Counted from the first letter of the stretch, positions 1-9,502 are shown. The stretch: 64,000 nucleotides of DNA from Lentilactobacillus otakiensis DSM 19908 = JCM 15040 (GCF_001434145.1 NZ_AZED01000014.1:558001-622000); one strand, 5' to 3'. Made by a program: numbers and translations. The notes: generated by a model not told the origin, from the letters alone.

Positions 1-624
1 GAATAATGGCATAAACGGAAAACTGGTATGGAACCAATCTCCCGGAACAAATAGCAAGAATGGGAAAATCGTCAGTTCATTGAATTTATAAACAGCCGTT
101 TTATTATTTCGCTGATTGCGAACCAACGTTGGTGAATCAAAACGGCCACCATTGACATTAACAAATACCGCTGTTGTCAAGATAATCACAACGAATAAAA
201 TCAAACTGTTAATCGGATCAACAGCCGCTGAATGGATCCCCATACCGGCAAACCAATTTAAAATTGGCTTTAATTGAGAAATATTTGGCATCAACAATGT
301 CAAAATACTTGTAACTCCGGCGATTGTGACCGAAAGCAGCCACCAAGGAATTAATACTAACCCAATCAGCATCAATCCTTCGTAAACGATCAACCATTCA
401 AGTGAAATGCTCAAAAAGCCACCCAGAATGATTGACGCCAAGATACCAAAGATCAGCCCCATTCTGACAAAGTGCCGACCTTCATAAAAGTCATCATAAA
501 TCGCGGAATTAAAGATACCCCGTTCTTTTTTCAGTCGGTTAATGTGGATTAAATAACTGCGAATCACCCCAATCCACAGCGCCGGTTGTATGATAAAAAA
601 TCCAAAAGCTATTAAATATTTCAT
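1..624 (-). CDS. MinJ-like PDZ membrane protein, N-terminal part
   Basis: Open frame of 208 codons running off the left edge; the ATG at 624 has a GGTGAGGAAG ribosome site. The product is membrane-embedded: hydrophobic stretches near residues 2-22, 54-72, 74-112 and 138-156, with a charged segment (RLKKERGIFN, then IYDDFYE) after the first one. That layout matches the N-terminus of Bacillus MinJ/PDZ topology proteins, and in Bacilli such a gene lies close to prfB and ftsEX. The PDZ domain itself would lie beyond the window, so the family call is by N-terminal resemblance and neighbourhood. MinJ-type proteins link DivIVA to Min division-site control. Confidence 0.6.
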   Translation of the reverse strand, partial: MKYLIAFGFFIIQPALWIGVIRSYLIHINRLKKERGIFNSAIYDDFYEGRHFVRMGLIFGILASIILGGFLSISLEWLIVYEGLMLIGLVLIPWWLLSVTIAGVTSILTLLMPNISQLKPILNWFAGMGIHSAAVDPINSLILFVVIILTTAVFVNVNGGRFDSPTLVRNQRNNKTAVYKFNELTIFPFLLFVPGDWFHTSFPFMPLF

Positions 625-791
625 TATGTCTTCCTCACCAATAATTATAAAGCTAGTATATCATTTATTCCCTGTCGGTTTAAGGTGTTTCGAAAGTATG
701 CGTGATTGGGTGGGCCGTGATCAAAAACGCTGAGCGTCAATTTGTGGTTTTGGTTGGTTGTCGATGAACTCTTGTTACCCCATTTAACTTA
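625..791. other. Intergenic DNA with weak minus-strand promoter
   Basis: No gene seen. A minus-strand TATACT (plus AGTATA at 655-660) with a poor -35 precedes the MinJ-like gene. The rest, up to the composite hairpin behind prfB, shows no clear structure. Confidence 0.4.
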
Positions 792-945
792 GCCGAAACG
801 TGCTTCGCAAGCCAGTTTTCGAGGACGGCTCCGACGCCCCTGATCCTTTCGCTCAAAAAAATAGTCGTCAGGATAAACAAAAATCGTTTATCCCGACGAC
901 TATTTACTTGATGCTCGGAATCACCCGGGGCTTGTCGCCCACTAC
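792..945 (-). repeat. Composite hairpin element downstream of prfB (diverged copy)
   Basis: On the minus strand the segment begins at the prfB stop with GAGTAGTGGGCGA, continues through GAGCATCAAGTAA and a 19-bp hairpin, and ends in GAAGCACGTTTCGGC. These flanks resemble those of the elements behind nrdF and abcF. Here the inner hairpin doubles as the prfB terminator. Confidence 0.5.
855..904 (-). terminator. Rho-independent terminator of prfB
   Basis: Inverted repeat 860-878 / 886-904 (19 bp, one mismatch) with a 7-nt loop. On the minus strand it is followed by six to seven T residues (plus A-run 855-860). Confidence 0.85.
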
Positions 946-2064
946 TCTGGGTTCTTCTTACTCAACTGCCACTGCAGATAGGCGTTGATAAACGGATCCA
1001 AGTCGCCATCCATCACACCACTAACGTTGGCTGTTTCGTAATTGGTCCTGTGATCCTTAACCATAGAGTAAGGATGAAAGACATAGGAACGAATTTGAGA
1101 ACCCCAACCAATATCTTTTTGCTCACCCTCGATTTTGGCCTTTTCTTCAGCCTTCTTCTCTTCTTCACGCTCATACAATTTTGATTTCAACATGTTCATT
1201 GCTGTTTGTCGGTTTTGCAGCTGAGATCTTTGGGCTTGGCTGGCAACCACAATTCCAGTTGGAATATGGGTGATTCGAACAGCTGATGAAGTTTTGTTAA
1301 TGTGCTGGCCACCAGCACCGCTTGATCGATAGACATCAACTCTCAAATCATCTGGATTGATATCAATTGAGACATCGTCATTTAGTTCAGGCATCACATC
1401 AACCGACGCAAATGAAGTGTGTCGACGACCTGCTGAATCAAACGGTGAAAGCCGGACCAACCGATGGATGCCCTTTTCTGAACGGAGATAACCATATGCA
1501 TTTTCACCACTAATCAGAATGGAAACACTGTTTAATCCAGCCACATCACCGACCTGATAGTCCAACGTCTGAACGGTAAAGCCATGCGCTTCAGCCCACC
1601 TGGTGTACATCCGCAGCAACATTGAGCCCCAGTCTTGGGCTTCTGTACCACCGGCTCCAGGATGGATTTCAAGAATTGCGTTGTTATGGTCATACTTACC
1701 ATTCAGCAGTAAATTAAGTTGATAACGATCTAATTTAGATTTCAACTGTTTTTCGTTAGTTTCAAATTCGCCTTCCATCCCTGAATGCGAATCTTCGGTA
1801 ATTAACTCCAAAGTGACTTTCAAATCATCAAGCTGATTCTTCAACGTGACAAAACTATCGCGTTTGTTTTTTAATTGATTGGTTTGATCGATCAATTTCT
1901 GGGCTGACTCCTGGTCATCCCAAAATCCAGGTTCAGCCATCTTCGACTCATTGATGGCGATGCTTTCACTCAAGGCATCAAGGTCAAAGTGACCTCCTAA
2001 AGCCATTGATGGCTTTTTGCATTTCAGCGATTTGTTTTTTTGCTTCACTTAATTCAAATGACAT
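942..2064 (-). CDS. prfB: Peptide chain release factor 2, with programmed +1 frameshift
   Basis: RF2 recognises UAA/UGA and hydrolyses peptidyl-tRNA. The gene is split by an in-frame TGA at 1986-1984: 26 codons from ATG 2064 (GAGGAG ribosome site), then AGGAGG-TCA-CTT-TGA-C, the standard RF2 autoregulatory slippery site with its internal Shine-Dalgarno. After a +1 shift the frame runs to 942, giving 373 residues, the normal RF2 length. The SPF stop-codon recognition tripeptide and the GGQ catalytic motif (GAGGQHINKTSS) are present. An uninterrupted reading from 2048 would give a wrong N-terminus. It lies 78 bases behind secA, as in other Bacilli. Confidence 0.97.
1979..1995 (-). promoter_or_regulatory. 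prfB +1 recoding site
   Basis: Minus-strand AGGAGGTCACTTTGACC: an SD-like AGGAGG three bases before the CTT slip codon, then TGA C. Low RF2 slows termination at TGA and favours the +1 shift, an established autoregulatory loop. Confidence 0.95.
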
Positions 2065-2095
2065 AATATTCTCCTCTAATTACTCTAAATTCAAA

Positions 2096-2132
2096 GAAAG
2101 AATCCAAACAATCGTAATTGCCGGATTCTTTC
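2096..2132 (-). terminator. Possible terminator/attenuator between secA and prfB
   Basis: Perfect 10-bp arms GAAAGAATCC / GGATTCTTTC with a 17-nt loop and a modest T-rich tail on the minus strand. It probably terminates part of the secA transcripts. Confidence 0.55.
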
Positions 2133-2142
2133 CCAATACATA

Positions 2143-4506
2143 TTAACGTTGCATGTTTTGACGAATTTCGGCCTTCATGAACAGACGAGTTGCATCGTAT
2201 TCAATATCAGCAATCATTTCTTCAAACATCTTGTAACCTTCTCGTTGATATTCAACAAGTGGGTTTTGTTGACCATAACCACGAAGACCAATTGATTGAC
2301 GTAATTGATCCATGATATCAATGTGATCAGTCCAGTGAGAATCAACAACTCTTAAGATAACAACTTTTTCGAATTCAAGCATTTGAGATTCATCGTAAAG
2401 TTGTTCTTGTTTTTCTTTATATTCTTTATTAGCCAAGTCCATTAACATGCTCTTAATTTCGTCAGCAGACTTGCCTTGGAAATCTTCAAGAGAAATCTGA
2501 TCTGGGCTAACCATTGCACTAATCGCAAAGTCCAAAATAGTTTGGAGATCCCAGTCTTCTTTTTCACCTTGAGTATGCAAATCAACGATTCGGTTAATGG
2601 TCCGTTCGATCATTGGCATGATAACCCACTTCAAATCTTTTTGCTCGTCAATGACTTCGCGACGCTCGCCGTAAATTACTTCACGCTGTTGTCTCATAAC
2701 ATCATCGTATTGCAAAACATTCTTCCGTGAATCGTAGTTATTACCTTCAACTCGCTTTTGAGCTGATTCCACTTGCTTAGTGATCATGCGCGAACGAATA
2801 ACAGCATCTTCGCCTTCAACATTCAAGTGTTCCAAGAAGTTCTTGATCTTTTCAGAACCGAAACGACGCATCAAATCATCTTCAAGAGACAAGTAGAATT
2901 GTGACAAGCCAGGATCACCCTGACGACCTGAACGGCCACGAAGCTGATTATCAATCCGCCGAGATTCATGTCGTTCAGTACCAATAACGGCCAAACCGCC
3001 AAGTTCAACGACACCCGGTCCTAATTTGATATCCGTCCCACGACCAGCCATGTTGGTAGCAATCGTAACGGCACCACGTTGACCAGCGTTGGCAACAATT
3101 TCAGCTTCCTTCGCATGGTTCTTGGCGTTCAAAACAACGTGAGGGATCTTTTCTTCGTCAAGTCGTTGTGACAGGTATTCGGAAGTTTCAACCGCAACCG
3201 TACCAACCAACATAGGCTGGCCCTTCTTGTGGAGTTCCTTAATCTTGTTAACAACAGCTTCGAATTTAGATTCCAAAGTTGGATACAACACATCTGGATG
3301 GTCAACCCGGACAACCGGCTTGTTAGTTGGAACAGAGATAACCTCCATGTTATAAATCTCACGGAACTCCTCTGCTTCAGTCTTGGCAGTACCAGTCATA
3401 CCAGCAAGCTTTTTATACATCCGGAAGAGGTTTTGGTAAGTAATGGTTGCCATTGTCTTACTTTCCTCGTTGATCGTAACGCCTTCTTTAGCTTCAAGGG
3501 CTTGGTGAAGACCATCTGAGAATCGACGGCCTTCCATGATCCGTCCGGTAAACGAATCAACAATCTTAACTTCATCGTCTTGAACCACGTAATCCTTATC
3601 GCGAAGCATGATAAAGTTGGCCCGCAATGCTTGATCCAAATGGTGGGTCAACGCTGTGTTGTCGGTATCATAAAGATTCTTTAAATTAAAGTACTTTTCA
3701 GCTTTTTCAATTCCTTGATCAGTTAATGAAACTGTCTTGGTTTCCAAATCAAGCTTGAAGTCGTCGGTTTCATGTAACGTCTTGGCAAATCTGTCAGTTC
3801 GTTGGTAAAGGTCTGACGTACCACTTGATTGACCTGAAATAATCAATGGGGTACGGGCCTCATCGATCAGAATTGAATCAACCTCATCAACAATGGCAAA
3901 ATTCAAGGGACGCTGAACCATTTGTTCCTTGTAAGCAACCATGTTATCACGAAGGTAATCGAAACCGATTTCCCCGTTGGTTGAGTATGTGATGTCGGCA
4001 GCGTAAGCTTCACGCTTCTCATCAGCATCTTTTTCAGTTGTATTAATACCAACTGTCAGGCCAAGCCAGTTGTACAGCTCACCCATTTCAGTGGCATCAC
4101 GTTGAGAGAGGTATTCGTTAACGGTAACAACATGAACCCCTTCTCCTGCAAGTGCATTTAAATAAACTGGCATGGTGGCAGTTAAAGTCTTACCTTCACC
4201 AGTTTTCATTTCTGCAATATTTCCTTCATGAAGAACAATTCCACCCATAATTTGAACGTGGAATGGGTACAATCCTAAGACACGTTTTGCACCTTCACGG
4301 GCAACGGCAAATGCTTCTGGAAGCAAATCATCAAGAGTTTCGCCATCTTGATAACGTTTCTTAAATGCCGGCGTCTTGGCTTGTAATTCTTCATCACTGA
4401 GTTGACGATACTCTTCAGCATACGAACCAACTTTGTCAGCAATTTTACTGAGTCGCTTTTGTTCGCGTGTATCACTTTCAACCCATGTTTTTAAAATATT
4501 AGCCAT
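2143..4506 (-). CDS. secA: Preprotein translocase ATPase SecA
   Basis: Motor ATPase that drives Sec-dependent export at the membrane. 787 residues, typical for lactobacilli. Walker A GEGKT near residues 103-107, the [14 protein letters not shown] Walker B region near 208-221, the helicase motif GRGTDI, and the [11 protein letters not shown] motif are all visible. The C-terminus stops at a short basic tail and lacks the CxCx8CH zinc/SecB-binding motif of many SecA proteins. ATG 4506 has an AAGGGA ribosome site 8 bases upstream. Confidence 0.98.
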   Translation of the reverse strand: MANILKTWVESDTREQKRLSKIADKVGSYAEEYRQLSDEELQAKTPAFKKRYQDGETLDDLLPEAFAVAREGAKRVLGLYPFHVQIMGGIVLHEGNIAEMKTGEGKTLTATMPVYLNALAGEGVHVVTVNEYLSQRDATEMGELYNWLGLTVGINTTEKDADEKREAYAADITYSTNGEIGFDYLRDNMVAYKEQMVQRPLNFAIVDEVDSILIDEARTPLIISGQSSGTSDLYQRTDRFAKTLHETDDFKLDLETKTVSLTDQGIEKAEKYFNLKNLYDTDNTALTHHLDQALRANFIMLRDKDYVVQDDEVKIVDSFTGRIMEGRRFSDGLHQALEAKEGVTINEESKTMATITYQNLFRMYKKLAGMTGTAKTEAEEFREIYNMEVISVPTNKPVVRVDHPDVLYPTLESKFEAVVNKIKELHKKGQPMLVGTVAVETSEYLSQRLDEEKIPHVVLNAKNHAKEAEIVANAGQRGAVTIATNMAGRGTDIKLGPGVVELGGLAVIGTERHESRRIDNQLRGRSGRQGDPGLSQFYLSLEDDLMRRFGSEKIKNFLEHLNVEGEDAVIRSRMITKQVESAQKRVEGNNYDSRKNVLQYDDVMRQQREVIYGERREVIDEQKDLKWVIMPMIERTINRIVDLHTQGEKEDWDLQTILDFAISAMVSPDQISLEDFQGKSADEIKSMLMDLANKEYKEKQEQLYDESQMLEFEKVVILRVVDSHWTDHIDIMDQLRQSIGLRGYGQQNPLVEYQREGYKMFEEMIADIEYDATRLFMKAEIRQNMQR

Positions 4507-4709
4507 TAGTAAATTCCCTTCTAAATTAAAATACTGATCAAATAATTCTTAGTATTTGTGGACTGCATACTTATTTAGTGTAACATTTTAGGCCGCCTAT
4601 GAAAACACAAAAAACAATGCATCAGCGGCATTTAACCATGATAATACATTTTGAATAGATATGAAAGGTTAAACGTCCAATATTGCCCAATTAATATGTG
4701 GGTGAGCAC

Positions 4710-4748
4710 AAAAAATTGGAGATAAATTAACAATCAATTTATCCCCAA
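4710..4748 (-). terminator. Terminator of hpf
   Basis: Arms 4716-4728 and 4736-4748 (13 bp with one G-T type pair), a 7-nt loop, and a minus-strand T-run from A residues 4710-4715. Confidence 0.85.
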
Positions 4749-4793
4749 TCTTAACGCAAAGCATCATTCAATGCCCGCTGATTATTGTATCGA

Positions 4794-5354
4794 TTATTCT
4801 TCGCCGGTTTCAATCAAGCCATAACGGCCATCATTGCGACGGTAAACAATGTTGATGCCTGAAGTTTCTGCATCTTCGTAGATGAAGAAATCATGACCCA
4901 ACATGTCCATTTGAAGAATGGCTTCCTCATTGTCCATTGGCTTCAATGCCAATTGCTTTGTACGAACAACTTGGAACTTGGATTCATCATCTGAATCCGA
5001 GCTGCTTGTATCTTCAACAGGTGCGAACTCGAGGTTCTTGAACCCTTTTTCACGAGATTTGCGGTTAACCTTGGTCTTGTACTTACGAATCTGACGTTCG
5101 AGCTTATCTGTTACCAGATCAACACTTGCGTACAAATCGTTCGACATTTCTTCGGCTCTCAAAGTTAAGTATGGTAAAGGAATGGTTACCTCAACTTTTG
5201 CTTGCTTATCTGGATAAACCTTCAAATTGACATGAGCAGTATTTTTCATGTCCTTTTCAAAGTACTTCTCCAGTTTACTGATCCGCTTTTCAACGTAATC
5301 ACGAATCGCCTGGGTTACCTCAATGTTTTCACCACGAATGTTAAAAATTAGCAT
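4794..5354 (-). CDS. hpf: Long ribosome hibernation promoting factor
   Basis: Dimerises 70S ribosomes into inactive 100S particles in stationary phase. 186 residues from the ATG at 5354, chosen because AAGGGAG lies 8 bases upstream and the product then begins MLIFNIRGENIEVTQ like the family; a longer reading to 5375 lacks such a site. The N-terminal S30AE/HPF domain (about 1-100) and the C-terminal dimerisation domain (about 128-186, FQVVRTKQLALKPM) are joined by an acidic-serine linker, so this is the long form. Confidence 0.96.
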   Translation of the reverse strand: MLIFNIRGENIEVTQAIRDYVEKRISKLEKYFEKDMKNTAHVNLKVYPDKQAKVEVTIPLPYLTLRAEEMSNDLYASVDLVTDKLERQIRKYKTKVNRKSREKGFKNLEFAPVEDTSSSDSDDESKFQVVRTKQLALKPMDNEEAILQMDMLGHDFFIYEDAETSGINIVYRRNDGRYGLIETGEE

Positions 5355-5428
5355 AGCGTTCTCTCCCTTCACCATTAAAGGCTTAATGGTCCACTAATGA
5401 AATCACTTTCATTACTGGCTACAACTTT

Positions 5429-5457
5429 AGTATAATTGAAAGTTCGCATTTTAACAA
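5429..5457 (-). promoter_or_regulatory. hpf promoter
   Basis: Minus-strand -35 TTGTTA (plus 5452-5457), 17-bp spacer, -10 TATACT (plus 5429-5434). The leader holds two small palindromes (AATGAAA/TTTCATT and CCATTAA/TTAATGG) before the start. Confidence 0.75.
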
Positions 5458-5476
5458 TCATTGGGTCTGGATTTCT

Positions 5477-6169
5477 TCAACGAGCTAAAGTGAACCCCCT
5501 GACAGAAGTCGCCCCTGCTTCGTGCATGAGAGTGGCCGCATGCCTAATGGTTGTGCCGGTTGTGTATACATCGTCAACTATCAAAACGGCTTTATTTTGG
5601 ATCGAATTTTTTTCAAATTGATTGAGTTCAAACGGTTGATTAAGTGCCATTCGCTCTCGGCGATTCTTTTCAGACTGGCGAACTGCTTTCTTTTCAGCTT
5701 TAACTTTAAGGACGTCAGCATATTCCAAGTTGTCTAATAAGCCAGTCACCTGATTAAAGCCACGGGTCGCCATGGTATCAATACTCACTGGAATGGGGAC
5801 AATCACTTCATTAATTTTCTTTAATCGTTGGCGAATCTGTCCAGAAAATACCTGACGCAACCGATAATCACCGTTAAATTTGTACCGTTTCATAAAATCT
5901 TTCATGAACGGGTTGTAGGCATACAAGGCAGCGTTCTCAAATACCAGCTCACTGGACTTCATCCATCGCAGGCAATCTTGGCAAGGATCTGGCATCCCTT
6001 GCAGCCGGTTTCGCCCACAAACGTTACACGTGGGACCGGATGATAAATCAACAAAACCGTTTGAGCAATTCTCGCAGATTGTGCTTTTCACAAGTGGGGT
6101 CAGACGCATCAAGTCAGCCAGCGGCATTTCATTTCTGAGGGGTGAATTGCATAACAGGCAGGCTCTCAT
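5477..6169 (-). CDS. comFC: ComFC phosphoribosyltransferase-like competence protein
   Basis: 230 residues. The N-terminus has paired cysteines (CLLC, CENC, CNVC, CQDC) suggesting zinc binding, and the C-terminus has the PRTase signature VLIVDDVYTTGTT near residues 192-204. ComFC-type proteins take part in uptake and processing of transforming DNA with ComFA. The ATG overlaps the comFA stop by four bases, so translation is coupled. Both genes look intact; competence itself cannot be judged from this window. Confidence 0.94.
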   Translation of the reverse strand: MRACLLCNSPLRNEMPLADLMRLTPLVKSTICENCSNGFVDLSSGPTCNVCGRNRLQGMPDPCQDCLRWMKSSELVFENAALYAYNPFMKDFMKRYKFNGDYRLRQVFSGQIRQRLKKINEVIVPIPVSIDTMATRGFNQVTGLLDNLEYADVLKVKAEKKAVRQSEKNRRERMALNQPFELNQFEKNSIQNKAVLIVDDVYTTGTTIRHAATLMHEAGATSVRGFTLAR

Positions 6170-7488
6170 AGTTTGGCCGCCTTTCGGTTCATTAACTTAA
6201 TCTGTCGATCACAAGATTTAATGTTGGCGGCTTTATTTTCACAATAAAAAAGCACTTGTCCGGTTGGTCGGTCACGATTACGACCCACTCGACCGGCAAT
6301 TTGGACTAACGCGGCTGCTGAAAAAATATCGTTATCAGCCTTCAATACCAACACGTCAATCCCTGGAAATGTGACGCCCCGTTCCAAAATGGTTGTGGTG
6401 ATTAGAAAATCAATCTGCCGACTGCGCATCAGCGCCACCTTCTCAATTCGATCAGGATCCGCGGAATAGACGGTTTCAAACTTGGCTACCACGCCGGCTC
6501 GCTTGATGGCTGTTGCGACCGCGGCTAAATCTTTAATATGCGGCACAAACAATAAGAACCGTTGCTTTGCTGCCGCCAAATTGGTCACCATTTTCACAAT
6601 TTGCTTCGGTAACGTCCCAGCCGAAATTTGATTGCTTAAATTTTTGATTCGAATAACCGTTACTTCAGGTAAATAATGGCCATGATATCTAATCGGTAAA
6701 TAACTCACCGAAAGTTGTTTTCGAGAAATTGCTCGGAATAACGCTTGGTCTGGTGTTGCTGTTAAATAGAGTGTCGCACCGTCGGCTTTAATCGCATTTG
6801 AAACGCCAAAGTGAAGCATTTGGTTGCCAGAATATGGGAAAACATCGACTTCATCAATAATCAAGACATCGAAGGCATGATAGAATCGAAGCAGTTGATG
6901 AGTTGTACAAATTGTTATCTGACTGTATTTGTATGGCTGTTCACTCTTCCCATGCAGCAACACCGTGGAAACTTTTTCAAAGGCAGATTGAATCCGTGGA
7001 AATAATTCAATACACACATCAACCCTGGGGGAAGCGATTCCAATGCGTAAGCCGCGAGCAACCGCCCAACTGATGCCTTTGAACAACATTTCGGTTTTGC
7101 CGGCACCAGTGACCGCCCACAGTAAATGCCGTTGCTTGTTTTGAAACACCTCAACGACTTTATTGGCACATTCTTCTTGCAGTTCGGTCAGTTGCCCATC
7201 CCAAGTAAGTGGTTCAGGATTAGATGGAAAACGATTCGGTTCTGGCAGCCACGCCAATGGTGTCAGGGTATCCAAACGCCCCATTTGAATGCAGGCATAA
7301 CAATAAAACTGCTTATTTGGTAAATAAGCATCCTTTCGCCGAAGTCTTGAACCACAGCGGACACATTTCAGCCCACGTTCGCGGCTGATTGCATCACGCG
7401 ACTGAATGTCCGGTAAGGTTATCAGATTTTCAGGCAAGTCACGCAATGGAATTTGGCGTCCATACAACTCTGATATATCATTAATCAT
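6166..7488 (-). CDS. comFA: ComFA DNA translocase/helicase
   Basis: DEAD-box-like ATPase thought to drive single-stranded DNA import in transformation. 440 residues: a four-cysteine zinc finger near 41-66 (CVRCG...CYACIQMG), Walker A GAGKTE near 128, DEVD Walker B near 215, the TATPD motif, and a C-terminal helicase segment (QIAGRVGRN). Divergent from yvyE with only 49 bases between start codons, so the two promoters must be packed together or overlap the genes. Confidence 0.95.
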   Translation of the reverse strand: MINDISELYGRQIPLRDLPENLITLPDIQSRDAISRERGLKCVRCGSRLRRKDAYLPNKQFYCYACIQMGRLDTLTPLAWLPEPNRFPSNPEPLTWDGQLTELQEECANKVVEVFQNKQRHLLWAVTGAGKTEMLFKGISWAVARGLRIGIASPRVDVCIELFPRIQSAFEKVSTVLLHGKSEQPYKYSQITICTTHQLLRFYHAFDVLIIDEVDVFPYSGNQMLHFGVSNAIKADGATLYLTATPDQALFRAISRKQLSVSYLPIRYHGHYLPEVTVIRIKNLSNQISAGTLPKQIVKMVTNLAAAKQRFLLFVPHIKDLAAVATAIKRAGVVAKFETVYSADPDRIEKVALMRSRQIDFLITTTILERGVTFPGIDVLVLKADNDIFSAAALVQIAGRVGRNRDRPTGQVLFYCENKAANIKSCDRQIKLMNRKAAKL

Positions 7489-7537
7489 AGAAAGTCACCT
7501 CGCTATTAAAATACGCAATCATTGGAGGAATCCTTTT

Positions 7538-8200
7538 TTGAAAAATGAATCTTTAACAATTAAATCAGACGGGACCCATGAAATCGAAATCAAAAAGTCC
7601 CGCTTCATCTGTACGATGGCCAGAATTGAAAACGAGGACCAGGCAAAAAAGATAATTGCCGAAGTCTCAAAAGATAATGCCAAGGCCAACCATAACTGTT
7701 ATGCCTACATGCTGGGCGATGACGACCACATCCAACGTGAAAGCGACAATGGTGAGCCATCTGGAACAGCTGGGGTGCCAATCTTGGAAGTTCTCAAAAT
7801 GAATGAACTCCATAACGTCCTCGCCGTGGTCACCCGGTATTTCGGCGGCATCAAGCTGGGTGCTGGCGGCCTCATTCGCGCATATAGCAATGCCACTTCG
7901 ACCACGATTGATTCTTTGGGGATCGTTAAATTAGTTAATAAACAAGAATTAACTTTGACGATTGATTACAATCAGTTTGATAAGTTGAAATATTTCTTAG
8001 AAAATGAATCTATCCCCATTGAAAAGACCAATTATACAGACAAAATCGAAGTTGTCATTGCTGTCAGTGATGCTGACTTTGATGCATTGATCACCCAAAT
8101 CACCAACTTGTTGAGTGATCAATTCGGTTATCAAAAAGGCAAATATAAACTTTTTGAGGTTCCCTATTCACGTGAGGACCGGCAGAATGATGAAAAGTAA
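7538..8200 (+). CDS. yvyE: YigZ/YvyE (IMPACT, UPF0029) family protein
   Basis: 220 residues from TTG 7538, selected because GGAGGA sits 6 bases upstream and the product then begins KNESLTIKSDG like homologues; an upstream in-frame ATG would reach into the divergent comFA gene. The N-terminal UPF0029 domain shows the conserved RYFGGIKLGAGGLIRAY block and SDNGEPSGTAG, followed by a ferredoxin-like C-terminal domain. The eukaryotic relative IMPACT regulates translation; the bacterial role is unsettled. Neighbouring comF is also usual in Bacillus. Confidence 0.93.
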   Translation: MKNESLTIKSDGTHEIEIKKSRFICTMARIENEDQAKKIIAEVSKDNAKANHNCYAYMLGDDDHIQRESDNGEPSGTAGVPILEVLKMNELHNVLAVVTRYFGGIKLGAGGLIRAYSNATSTTIDSLGIVKLVNKQELTLTIDYNQFDKLKYFLENESIPIEKTNYTDKIEVVIAVSDADFDALITQITNLLSDQFGYQKGKYKLFEVPYSREDRQNDEK

Positions 8201-8235
8201 GCGAGCTCACATGTTTTGATTATCAAGTTTTCAAG

Positions 8236-8261
8236 AAACGTGACTTATTGCTCACGTTTTT
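8236..8261 (+). terminator. Terminator of yvyE
   Basis: AAACGTGA / TCACGTTT arms (8236-8243, 8252-8259) with an 8-nt loop and trailing T residues. Confidence 0.8.
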
Positions 8262-8262
8262 A

Positions 8263-8292
8263 TTTACATCAATAGGATAACAGTGTTATCTT
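8263..8292 (+). promoter_or_regulatory. Promoter and palindromic operator of the tetR pair
   Basis: A perfect 7+1+7 palindrome GATAACA-G-TGTTATC (8276-8290) overlaps an extended -10 (TGT TATCTT, 8284-8292) with a TTTACA -35 at 8263-8268. Position and symmetry suggest autorepression by the TetR-family product directly downstream. Confidence 0.6.
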
Positions 8293-8306
8293 GAATAAGA
8301 AAGAAG

Positions 8307-8888
8307 GTGCCCTTTATCGCTGGAAAAACAAATCATACAAAAGAACGGATTATTTCTCAGACAATTCGACTGATAAGAGACCACGGATACCAAAATATCT
8401 CCCTTAGAAAGCTTCTTGCTACGCTTAATTTAACCACAGGATCATTTTATAAACATTTTTCAAGTAAGAATGATCTATTCAAAGACGCCGCAATTGTGCT
8501 CTCCAAAAAATTCTCGGAGGATGCTTTGATTCGGCTTGAAAAAGCTAGTAGCAAAGATGCATTAAACAACCTGATCAATTTAGGTGAGTTCGTTATCTCA
8601 CAGATTGAAACGGTCCCAAACTTGATGAACTTTTTGTTATTCAACCCAGGGGTCATCCAAGTTTACTCACATAATTTAGATGACCATTCATTTGGCTTTT
8701 TAACCTTAACTCATCAGATTCTTCATGACCTGATTAAGCAACGTGGTCTTACGGAACCTGAAAGTGCCCTATTCATCAAAATGTGGGCATTTATTCAGGG
8801 TTATGGCGCATTAATTGCGAATGGCGCAGTCACATATAATCGAAAATTATTATTGTTATCCGCTACTCAACTGATAGGAGGAAAATAA
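8307..8888 (+). CDS. TetR family transcriptional regulator
   Basis: 193 residues. The N-terminal helix-turn-helix is clear near residues 30-58 (ISLRKLLATLNLTTGSFYKHF, the GSFYKHF signature of the family); the C-terminal ligand domain is variable. GTG 8307 is the only possible start in frame because a TGA lies at 8292. Its spacing from the AAGAAAG sequence is short, so initiation may be weak or nearly leaderless. Its stop overlaps the ribosome site of the next gene, so the two form an operon. Likely an autoregulated sensor of an electrophile or quinone-like compound; the ligand is unknown. Confidence 0.85.
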   Translation: MPFIAGKTNHTKERIISQTIRLIRDHGYQNISLRKLLATLNLTTGSFYKHFSSKNDLFKDAAIVLSKKFSEDALIRLEKASSKDALNNLINLGEFVISQIETVPNLMNFLLFNPGVIQVYSHNLDDHSFGFLTLTHQILHDLIKQRGLTEPESALFIKMWAFIQGYGALIANGAVTYNRKLLLLSATQLIGGK

Positions 8889-8889
8889 A

Positions 8890-9474
8890 ATGTCAGATGT
8901 TCTAATTATCTATTGTCATCCCTACAAAAAGAGTTTTAACCATGCCGTTTTGGATGCCATCATATCGAATCTGGATTCGCATAAAGTCAGTTGGAAATTG
9001 ATTGATCTATACCGAGAGAAATTTATCCCAACATATGATGTTGAGGAACTACGGCTTTTCCATCAAGGTGCTTCACACGACCCAAAATCAATCGAATATC
9101 TTAATGATCTCAAAAATGCGAACAAAGTTATCTTTATCACGCCAATTTGGTGGAACAGTATTCCTGGGATGTTGAAGGGATTCATTGATAAAGTCATGAA
9201 AGAAGGAAAAGGCCTATCACACACGATCACAAAAACGGGTGTTAAAGGCGAACTGGGAAATATTAAGCAGGCGTATGTATTAACAACATCGACATCACCC
9301 ACATTTTATCTAAGATTATTTTCAGGAAATGCCATCAAAAAGATCTTCATTCATCAAACGCTGCATCAACTCGGGATAAAAAATTGTAAATGGCTTAATT
9401 TTGGTGGAATCTCAAACTCCAATCTTCAAAAACGGAAAAAATACTTGAGCAAACTGGATTCAATAAAGTTTTAA
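8890..9474 (+). CDS. NAD(P)H dehydrogenase (quinone), flavodoxin-2 fold
   Basis: 194 residues with the KefF/NQO1-type flavodoxin fold: an N-terminal LIIYCHPYKKSFNHA phosphate-binding segment, then FITPIWWNSIPGMLKGFIDK, the FMN-stacking loop typical of the family. Probably a cytosolic FMN-dependent two-electron reductase of quinones or similar electrophiles. GGAGG at 8878-8882, within the end of the tetR gene, serves as ribosome site, implying co-transcription and control by that regulator. The physiological substrate cannot be read from sequence. Confidence 0.88.
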   Translation: MSDVLIIYCHPYKKSFNHAVLDAIISNLDSHKVSWKLIDLYREKFIPTYDVEELRLFHQGASHDPKSIEYLNDLKNANKVIFITPIWWNSIPGMLKGFIDKVMKEGKGLSHTITKTGVKGELGNIKQAYVLTTSTSPTFYLRLFSGNAIKKIFIHQTLHQLGIKNCKWLNFGGISNSNLQKRKKYLSKLDSIKF

Positions 9475-9502
9475 ATTAGTTTCTGTGCGCTTATATACGC
9501 AA

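Noticed and set aside
800-988. Small plus-strand ORF of 62 codons
   Set aside because: It covers the composite hairpin and the end of prfB on the other strand, has no ribosome site and no recognisable product.
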